Positions 1 to 4,997 of a stretch of 11,228 nucleotides of DNA are shown piece by piece; position 1 is the first letter of the stretch, and the number at the start of each line of letters is the position of its first letter. The notes beneath the pieces are model-generated. The model saw nothing but the letters and a program-made list of their open reading frames with translations. It had not been told where the DNA came from and made no database searches. A program made the position numbers and the translations under genes. Origin of the DNA: Haliea sp040222615 (GTDB lineage Bacteria; Pseudomonadota; Gammaproteobacteria; Pseudomonadales; Halieaceae); NCBI RefSeq assembly GCF_040222615.1, contig NZ_JAVKCQ010000055.1, positions 1-11,228 on the forward strand, read 5' to 3'.

Positions 1-319
1 GCCAGCCACAGGAAAAAACCAGGCGCGCATTGGGTTCGGCGAAATCCAGAACCGCCTGGGCCGTACCTGACGAATATTGCCTGACTCCCCATGGCGCCAA
101 TACAACCAGCACGCCATCGCAGCCGGCAACAGCCCGCTGTATGACCTCGCGATCGTTCGTGGCGCCGGGAACGACGGTGATCCTGTCCTTGAAAGCATCG
201 AGCTTGGCGACGCTTTTCTCCCTGCAGACACCGACCACTTGATAGCCCTGGTCCAGTGCATGCTGCACCATGTATCGTCCGAGCTTGCCTGACGCGCCAA
301 TGATGCAAACCTTGTGCAT
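1..319 (-). CDS. NAD(P)-binding NmrA/atypical SDR-family protein, 3' part cut off by the window edge
   Basis: Only the first 106 codons lie in the window; the frame is open to the left edge. The N-terminus begins MHKVCIIGASGKLGRYMV, a beta strand followed by a GxSGxxGR dinucleotide-binding turn. This is the Rossmann signature of NAD(P)H-binding proteins of the NmrA/atypical short-chain dehydrogenase type. Further on, a hydrophobic GVLVVLAPWG strand (about residues 76-85) and an RLVFSCGW strand at the visible end fit strands beta4 and beta5 of the same fold. The ATG at 319 is preceded by GGAGAAG with a 3-base gap, so this start is well supported. The gene lies 63 bp downstream of ynfA on the same strand and may be co-transcribed with it. 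Substrate unknown: members include redox sensors, reductases and epimerases, and the region that would decide this is outside the window. Confidence 0.75.
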   Translation of the reverse strand, partial: MHKVCIIGASGKLGRYMVQHALDQGYQVVGVCREKSVAKLDAFKDRITVVPGATNDREVIQRAVAGCDGVLVVLAPWGVRQYSSGTAQAVLDFAEPNARLVFSCGW

Positions 320-382
320 GATCTTCTCCGTGAATACCGGTCGGCCCTGTGCCTGCGAGCGCAGTTGCCGCCTGTCGCCTGG

Positions 383-715
383 CTATGCGCTGCGTGGCGC
401 AAACATGATAATGGCCATGCCCAGAAGTGCCACCCCGGAACCCAGCAGGTCCCAACTGGTCGGGCGAATACCCTCAACGCCCCACAGCCACAGGATGGCC
501 ATGAAAACGTAGACACCGCCATAGGCAGCGTAGACGCGACCCGCAGCAGTCGGATGCAGGGACAGCAGCCAGGCAAATACCGCAAGGCTGAGGGCGGCCG
601 GCACCAGCAGCCAGATCGATTTACCCTCCCGCAACCAGAGATAGGGCAGATAGCAGCCAATGATTTCGGCCAAAGCGGTAACGACAAACAGCCCTGTTGT
701 TTTCAGTTCCAGCAC
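383..715 (-). CDS. ynfA: YnfA/UPF0060 family small inner-membrane protein
   Basis: The 110-residue product matches the YnfA (UPF0060) family closely along its whole length. Diagnostic stretches are EIIGCYLPYLWL near residue 17, SIWLLVPAALSLAVFAWLL near residue 33 and the hallmark HPTAAGRVYAAYGGVY near residue 54. Four hydrophobic helices span about residues 5-22, 32-51, 60-78 and 86-106, which is the usual four-helix topology related to small multidrug resistance (SMR) pumps. The family length is about 108-110, so the gene is full length. The start codon is GTG (713-715 on the plus strand reads CAC), preceded by AAGAGGTGA about 7 bases upstream. The physiological substrate is unsettled; some members have been proposed as SMR-like multidrug exporters. 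It lies between the cyclase-family gene and the NAD(P)-binding gene, all in one direction, with no functional link visible. Confidence 0.95.
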   Translation of the reverse strand: MLELKTTGLFVVTALAEIIGCYLPYLWLREGKSIWLLVPAALSLAVFAWLLSLHPTAAGRVYAAYGGVYVFMAILWLWGVEGIRPTSWDLLGSGVALLGMAIIMFAPRSA

Positions 716-803
716 GGTAAATCACCTCTTGATGGCGTTCTATTGGTGTCACTATTGACGATCCAGAATACAGGAGCAAGCGATGACCGGGACCGGATCA
801 GCG

Positions 804-822
804 GCCACCCCGGCAGGGTGGC
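804..822 (-). terminator. 7-bp perfect hairpin downstream of the cyclase-family gene, weak terminator candidate
   Basis: GCCACCC (804-810) and GGGTGGC (816-822) form a perfect 7-bp stem around a 5-base loop, 26-44 bases past the stop codon of the minus-strand cyclase-family gene. No T-rich tract follows on either strand, so intrinsic termination is not clearly supported. It could instead be an mRNA 3'-end stabilising hairpin or part of the ynfA upstream region. Confidence 0.25.
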
Positions 823-847
823 ACTGCTCTGGAGCCGCTGGCGCTGG

Positions 848-1828
848 TCACTGCAGGGGAATGGCCATGGGTCGCAGGGGCGCTGCGTCTGCCCCCCGAA
901 GCTTCAGTGGCGCGGCGATAAAGGCAAATTCGTAGACTTCATCCCGGGCCAGGTCTTCTAGCCAGGCGAGCTCAATGATCGGCGCTCCCTGTTCCGCCAG
1001 CAGATAGGTATGCAGGGGCACGTAGTCGCTCGCCACTTCCGAGGGAAATGCCTCCAGGCTCAGGTTGTCCGCGCCGACAATCATTGCCCCCGACTCCTCG
1101 ACGAGGAAGCGGGCAGCTGCCAACCCCAGGCCGGGCGGGTTGTCCATGTAAGCCGAAGTGTCATCGAAGACGCGCATGCGTCCGGTCCGGATCAGGACCA
1201 CGTCGCCCTGCCGCAGATCTAGCTGCTGGCGCAGCAGGCTGGCCTCGAGATCTCCGCGCGTGATCCGATAGCCATCGGGCAGCATGGCAACGCCTTTTGC
1301 CGCCGCCACGTCGAGCAACACGCCGCGGGCCACGATCGGCGGCATGTTCTCCACCCCGGCAACGCGCCAGCCGCGATCACCGAGATGCTCTTGCGCACTG
1401 AAGCCGTTCCAGATTTCACCATTGAGGCCAAAATGCGCCAGCCCATCGATATGGGTGCCCATATGTGTGTACATGGAGACCGCGGCCCCGGTATAGCTGA
1501 CGTGCCGGTTCATCTCCGAGCCGGTAGCCAGCGGGTCATCGACCACCGTGCCGTGTGGGGTGTGGGTCATCCAGATGCGGTAGTGCGGGTCGCCGGCGGC
1601 TTGCCAGCTGGGCATGCCGATAAAGTATTCGACCGCCAGATCGTAAAGTCTGCCGCCGGCGACGCGCGTCAGTATTTCGCTCCGCGATGCCTCGGTCATG
1701 AGATTCAGGCGACCGATTTCATCGTCGGCTCCCCAGGGGCTGATACCCACCTGGCGCTCGGCGGCTGAGGCAGTGAATTGCCCGCCCATCATCAGGGCGG
1801 CTGTGATTACCAGAGTCTTGTTAAGCAT
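848..1828 (-). CDS. Secreted cyclase-family (kynurenine formamidase-like) metallohydrolase
   Basis: The product has 326 residues from the ATG at 1828, which is preceded by GGGAGAA with a good gap. An upstream in-frame start at 1858 would add ten polar residues before the signal peptide and lacks such a site. The N-terminus MLNKTLVITAALMMGG followed by TASA|AE is a Sec signal peptide cleaved near residue 22, so the protein is probably periplasmic. The core carries the cyclase/kynurenine formamidase (PF04199) metal motif HMGTHIDGLAH at about residues 122-132 (His122, His126, Asp128, His132). A PLHTYLL segment (His273) and Glu286 fall where the family has further active-site residues. Known members hydrolyse N-formylkynurenine or related amides, esters and lactones using a divalent metal. 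The signal peptide separates it from cytosolic KynB, so the substrate is open. The LysR gene is divergent and 109 bp away, a common arrangement for a regulator and its target. Confidence 0.9.
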   Translation of the reverse strand: MLNKTLVITAALMMGGQFTASAAERQVGISPWGADDEIGRLNLMTEASRSEILTRVAGGRLYDLAVEYFIGMPSWQAAGDPHYRIWMTHTPHGTVVDDPLATGSEMNRHVSYTGAAVSMYTHMGTHIDGLAHFGLNGEIWNGFSAQEHLGDRGWRVAGVENMPPIVARGVLLDVAAAKGVAMLPDGYRITRGDLEASLLRQQLDLRQGDVVLIRTGRMRVFDDTSAYMDNPPGLGLAAARFLVEESGAMIVGADNLSLEAFPSEVASDYVPLHTYLLAEQGAPIIELAWLEDLARDEVYEFAFIAAPLKLRGADAAPLRPMAIPLQ

Positions 1829-1842
1829 GTTCTTCTCCCGTA

Positions 1843-1858
1843 GTGAACAAGAGTTCAC
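1843..1858 (-). promoter_or_regulatory. Perfect 16-bp palindrome just upstream of the cyclase ribosome binding site
   Basis: GTGAAC (1843-1848), spacer AAGA, GTTCAC (1853-1858) is a perfect 6-4-6 inverted repeat in the cyclase/LysR intergenic region. Its near edge is 3 bases from the Shine-Dalgarno sequence of the cyclase gene. As DNA it could be an operator. As RNA in the cyclase leader it gives a 6-bp stem with a UCUU loop. It is not a classical T-N11-A LysR box (the outer T and A of the inner dyad are 12 apart), so binding by the neighbouring regulator is not assured. Confidence 0.45.
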
Positions 1859-1937
1859 AGCCTAGCCCCACAGCCGGTATTGATAATCGGCCCGAATTGA
1901 AAGATTCTATTTCCATATTTTTACTAATGGTCCGCCT
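1859..1937. promoter_or_regulatory. Divergent cyclase/LysR intergenic region, AT-rich towards the LysR start
   Basis: This spacer must hold the promoters of both genes. It is clearly AT-richer than its surroundings between 1896 and 1929. An ATTGA motif occurs twice in the same orientation (1879-1883 and 1896-1900). GAAT-N6-ATTC (1894-1907) is a short dyad. I cannot assign -35/-10 boxes with confidence. No strong Shine-Dalgarno sequence precedes the LysR ATG at 1938. Confidence 0.35.
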
Positions 1938-2855
1938 ATGGACGACCTCAATGATGTCGCGGTGTTTGTTGCGGTAGTGGACGCGGGGAGTTTCACCCGG
2001 GCGGCGGAGAGGCTGAAAGTATCGCGCCCGGTGGTGAGCAAGCAGGTCAGCCGGTTGGAGGACAGCCTCGGCGTGCGCCTGCTCAATCGCACCACGCGAC
2101 GCTTGAGTCTCACGGAAGCGGGGCGCATTTTTCACGCCCAGACAAGTCGGGGGCTGGAGGATATTGCCGAGGCGCGGGCGGAAGTCTCGCGCCTGCAGCA
2201 GCAACCGCGCGGGGTCCTGCGAATCAACGTGCCGATGTCTTTCGGTATCCTGCATATCGCGCCGCTGCTGCCTGCGTTTATGCAGCAGTATCCGGAACTG
2301 ACGGTGGAAATGGACCTGAACGATCGCAAGCTGGATGTGATTGAGGAGGGCTTCGATGCCTCGGTGCGCATCAGCGACCTGCCCGACTCGACGCTGGTGG
2401 CGCGCCGTCTCGCTCCCTGTCGCCACGTCATCGTGGCAGCACCGGCCTACCTGGAACGACACGGCATACCGGACCGGCCGGAAGACCTGCTGGAGCACGA
2501 GGTGCTCAGCTATAGCCTGCAGCAATCGGCCCAGGCGTGGCATTTTCTCGACTCCGGGGGTCAGCCTACACAGGTCGCTGTCGCCGGAAGGCTGCAGGTG
2601 AACAACAGCCTGGCCCTGCGCGAGGCGCTGCTCGCTGGCATGGGCATTGCCCGGACGCCGACGTTCCTCGTCGGCGACGACCTGCGCCGGGGTCGGCTCA
2701 CCACCGTGCTGGACACCTGTCGCTCGCTGGAGCTGTCCATCTACATCGTCTACCCGCAGCGTCGCTATCTGTCGCCGAAAGTGCGTGCCTTTGCGGACTT
2801 TCTGGCAGCGAAAATCAAGGACCCCCCGTACTGGGACCAGCCGTCATCGCCATAG
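1938..2855 (+). CDS. LysR-family transcriptional regulator
   Basis: The product has 305 residues, the normal LysR length. The N-terminal winged helix-turn-helix is typical: FVAVVDAGSFTRAAERL at about residues 10-26, then VSRPVVSKQVSRLEDSLGV, then RTTRRLSLTEAG at about 51-62, and a linker helix rich in Arg, Glu and Gln. From about residue 90 a type 2 periplasmic-binding-like effector domain follows, with family-like GVLRINVPMSFG at the start and DASVRISDLPDSTLVARRLAP in the middle. The short RLAPCRHVIVAAPAYL segment fits the branch of LysR proteins that includes many orphan regulators of oxidoreductases and transporters. The ATG at 1938 gives the canonical start but has a poor Shine-Dalgarno sequence. 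It is divergent from the cyclase gene and 99 bp upstream of the permease operon, so it may control either or both. The effector cannot be named. Confidence 0.93.
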   Translation: MDDLNDVAVFVAVVDAGSFTRAAERLKVSRPVVSKQVSRLEDSLGVRLLNRTTRRLSLTEAGRIFHAQTSRGLEDIAEARAEVSRLQQQPRGVLRINVPMSFGILHIAPLLPAFMQQYPELTVEMDLNDRKLDVIEEGFDASVRISDLPDSTLVARRLAPCRHVIVAAPAYLERHGIPDRPEDLLEHEVLSYSLQQSAQAWHFLDSGGQPTQVAVAGRLQVNNSLALREALLAGMGIARTPTFLVGDDLRRGRLTTVLDTCRSLELSIYIVYPQRRYLSPKVRAFADFLAAKIKDPPYWDQPSSP

Positions 2856-2897
2856 ATTTGTTAATTCGGGTTACCAGTCATTTTCCGCTCAGGCTAA

Positions 2898-2924
2898 TTA
2901 TCCCGCCCGGGTAAACGACTAGTC
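2898..2924 (+). promoter_or_regulatory. Two dyad elements upstream of the permease operon, candidate operator
   Basis: A 17-base imperfect dyad at 2898-2914 (TTATCCCGCCCGGGTAA) pairs at 12 of 16 non-central positions and contains a T-N11-A frame (2901-2913), the loose shape of a LysR box. Three bases further is an 8-bp perfect palindrome, GACTAGTC (2917-2924). Both lie between the LysR stop and the AGGAGG (2941-2946) of the permease gene, where a regulator would act. The sequence does not show which protein binds. Confidence 0.3.
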
Positions 2925-2954
2925 TGCTCCTCACCAACACAGGAGGAGCCGACC

Positions 2955-3962
2955 ATGACCAACAGCACCCGTCAAACGCTTGCGACGAACCAGGCATTGA
3001 ATGAGGCCCTGCGTCGGACTGAATCGACGACAGCACCCACACACTGGCTCTTTGCCCCCCACAGCCTGTTGCTGGCCAGCGGCGCGCTGCTCGGCATGCG
3101 GACGCCAATTGGCAAGCTGGCCCACGACGCCGGTGTGTCCGCGCTGCTGTGGGCTGCGATTATCTCCCTCGGCGTCGTCATCATGTTGCTGCCCACCCAG
3201 CTGACGAAACGCGGACTGCGGCTGCCGGATACCAGCGTAGTGCGCTATACGATGATTTCATCGCTGATCTCCTTCGTGCTACCGAATGTGCTGCTGTTTA
3301 CCGTGATACCCCGGGTGGGGGCCGGTTATGCCGGCCTGATGTTCGCGCTGTCTCCGGTGTTTACCCTGCTTTTCGCCTCGTTGTTCGGAATGAAGACACC
3401 CGGCCGGCTGGGAATGGCAGGGATCGCGATAGGGGTAGTCGGGGCGCTGTTGGTGAGCCTCACGCGCGGTACCCACCCCCAGGGGCCTGAGCTGGCCTGG
3501 CTGCTGGCGGCGGCCGCAATACCGGTTGTGCTGGCGATAGGCAATGTGTACCGCAGCCGCTGGTGGCCCGAGGGCGCGCTTCCCAATTCCCTCGCCTTCT
3601 GGGGGCACCTGTTTGCGGCCGGTGTGTTTCTGGTGATTATCGCGGCGACTGGACAGGAACTCCCTGTTGCCGGTATCGCCTCGGCGAAGACCCTGATCGT
3701 CATCCAGATGGTCATATCCGGGCTTAATTTCCCGCTGTTCTATCGCCTGCAGCGGGATGGTGGCCCGGTGTTGCTGAGCCAGATCGGCTATGTCTCTGCG
3801 GCAGTGAGCCTGATCGTGGCAACGGTATTTCTAGGGGAGCGCTATGCCCTCTCCACCTGGCTCGGCGCCGGCATCATCGGCGTCGGTATCATCGCAACTG
3901 TCATGGCACAACGCCTGGAATCCCAGGTGCCTGTACAGCTGAAAGAAGGAGCAATGAAATGA
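2955..3962 (+). CDS. EamA/DMT-superfamily permease
   Basis: The 335-residue product has a polar 30-residue N-terminal tail, then about ten hydrophobic helices arranged as two repeated EamA halves (roughly residues 33-160 and 175-318). This is the architecture of drug/metabolite transporter exporters. Family-like features are the GLMFALSPVFTLLFASLFG segment near residue 127 at the end of the first half, and the matching QIGYVSAAVSLIVATVFLGE near residue 276 at the end of the second. A strong AGGAGG lies 8 bases before the ATG at 2955. The last codons overlap the start of the flavodoxin-family gene (ATGA), which implies translational coupling. The substrate is unknown; in this superfamily it is usually an amino acid, a nucleoside-like metabolite or a toxic small molecule exported from the cytoplasm. 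Operon context suggests a compound related to the flavodoxin and tautomerase substrates. The N-terminal tail is longer than usual. Confidence 0.92.
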   Translation: MTNSTRQTLATNQALNEALRRTESTTAPTHWLFAPHSLLLASGALLGMRTPIGKLAHDAGVSALLWAAIISLGVVIMLLPTQLTKRGLRLPDTSVVRYTMISSLISFVLPNVLLFTVIPRVGAGYAGLMFALSPVFTLLFASLFGMKTPGRLGMAGIAIGVVGALLVSLTRGTHPQGPELAWLLAAAAIPVVLAIGNVYRSRWWPEGALPNSLAFWGHLFAAGVFLVIIAATGQELPVAGIASAKTLIVIQMVISGLNFPLFYRLQRDGGPVLLSQIGYVSAAVSLIVATVFLGERYALSTWLGAGIIGVGIIATVMAQRLESQVPVQLKEGAMK

Positions 3963-4561
3963 AAACACCAACCAGCGTAGCAGTGGTCTACCACAGCGTC
4001 ACCGGCACCACGGCGGGGCTTGCCGAGGCAGCCCTGCGGGGCGCAAACCAGATCGACGGTGTCCGGGCGTTTCCGGTGAGGATAGAGGGCGGCGACATCC
4101 ATGAGGGCCGCTATCGCAACGCCAGTGCGCTGAAGGCCATGGGTGAAGCCGACGCTATTATCTTTGGTTCACCCACTTTCATGGGCAGCGTGTCCGCGCA
4201 GTTCAAGGCCTTTGCCGATGCAACCAGCGAATTCTGGTTCCAGCGCCATTGGGCCGGCAAACTGGCGGCCGGCTTCACGATTGGCAACAACCCCAGCGGC
4301 GACCAGCTCAACACCATCCAGTACCTCAACACCCTCGCCAATCAACATGGTATGTTGTGGGTCGGAATAGATCTGCCCGGTGGGTTTGATCCAGAGGGGC
4401 GCAATCGCCTGGGTGCCCAGAGTGGACTCATCGCCCATGCGCGTGATGGTATGCTGGATCCAGCCGACATTGCCACGGCCAGCTACCTCGGTTCACGTGT
4501 TGCCGCGCTGAGCCGGCGGTTTTTACCAGAGCGCGTTGAAGAGGGAAGTTATTCACTCTAG
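3959..4561 (+). CDS. Flavodoxin-family (WrbA-like) FMN oxidoreductase
   Basis: The 200-residue product is a flavodoxin-like fold. VAVVYHSVTGTTAGLAEA at residues 7-24 is the first beta strand plus the phosphate-binding loop for FMN (Ser13, Thr15, Gly16, Thr17, Thr18). GSPTFMGSVSAQFKAFAD at 70-87 corresponds to the WrbA/NQO loop that contacts the isoalloxazine ring. A GFTIGNNPSGDQLNTIQYL segment near residue 105 fits the later WrbA-type loop. Length matches WrbA-type NAD(P)H:quinone oxidoreductases rather than small electron-carrier flavodoxins. It probably reduces a quinone or another electrophile in the cytoplasm. AAGGAG lies 7 bases before the ATG. The start overlaps the stop of the permease gene by 4 bp, so the two are translated together. 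Assignment to WrbA proper is not secure; it could be another NAD(P)H-dependent FMN reductase. Confidence 0.9.
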   Translation: MKTPTSVAVVYHSVTGTTAGLAEAALRGANQIDGVRAFPVRIEGGDIHEGRYRNASALKAMGEADAIIFGSPTFMGSVSAQFKAFADATSEFWFQRHWAGKLAAGFTIGNNPSGDQLNTIQYLNTLANQHGMLWVGIDLPGGFDPEGRNRLGAQSGLIAHARDGMLDPADIATASYLGSRVAALSRRFLPERVEEGSYSL

Positions 4562-4596
4562 CCGGCCGACTGGCCGCCAGGCAAACAGGAGCATTT

Positions 4597-4941
4597 ATGC
4601 CGCATTTCATACTCGATTGTTCAGCGGAAATACTGGAAGTACACCCCGAACTCTACATTGCAGAGCAAATCCATGCCGTTGCTGCGGGATCGGGCCTGTT
4701 CGACATCCAGGATATCAAGGTCAGGGTCAGCCCCTACGTCAGGTACCTGGTGGGCGGAAAGCAGGAACCGTTTATGCATGTATTTTCGAGCATTATGCAG
4801 GGCCGGAGTACTGAGCAAAAGGCAGTACTGTCGAGATCAGTAGTGCAGATGCTGTCAGGCATGTTCCCGGATGTTAAGTATATTGCGATGAGTATCAGCG
4901 AGTTCGAGAAAGCAGTGTATTGCAACCGCGACATGCTGTGA
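4597..4941 (+). CDS. 5-carboxymethyl-2-hydroxymuconate isomerase (CHMI)-family tautomerase
   Basis: The 114-residue product begins MPHFILDCS, the CHMI-family start in which Pro2 becomes the catalytic N-terminal proline after removal of Met. It also has a KVRV segment with Arg43 where CHMI has an active-site arginine, an FMHVFSSIMQGRSTEQK stretch near residue 59 matching the family's HMTLKIGAGRS-type strand, and an AMSISEFEKAVYCNRDML tail in place of the usual LSVEI...NNL ending. In Escherichia coli the homolog HpcD acts in homoprotocatechuate degradation. No other enzyme of that pathway is present here, so the substrate may differ. AGGAG lies 6 bases before the ATG. The gene follows the flavodoxin-family gene by 35 bp on the same strand and probably ends the operon. 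It is slightly shorter than HpcD (126 residues). Confidence 0.88.
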   Translation: MPHFILDCSAEILEVHPELYIAEQIHAVAAGSGLFDIQDIKVRVSPYVRYLVGGKQEPFMHVFSSIMQGRSTEQKAVLSRSVVQMLSGMFPDVKYIAMSISEFEKAVYCNRDML

Positions 4942-4944
4942 GCA

Positions 4945-4960
4945 ACTGCGGGAATGCAGT
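4945..4960 (+). terminator. Short hairpin between convergent genes, weak terminator candidate
   Basis: ACTGC (4945-4949) and GCAGT (4956-4960) form a 5-bp stem with a 6-base loop starting 3 bases after the tautomerase stop, in the 56-bp gap to the convergent peptidase gene. There is no U-run directly after it, so termination here is uncertain. Confidence 0.2.
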
Positions 4961-4997
4961 CGCCGCATGATCTGTCTGTTTGCACACAGGCGCGCTT

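Noticed and set aside
1829..1858. Start of the cyclase-family protein at 1858
   Set aside because: It would put ten polar residues before the signal peptide and lies within the palindrome. The ATG at 1828 has its own GGGAGAA.
4597..4941. A complete homoprotocatechuate degradation cluster around the CHMI homolog
   Set aside because: No dioxygenase, hydratase, aldolase or decarboxylase of that pathway is in the window; only the isomerase homolog is.
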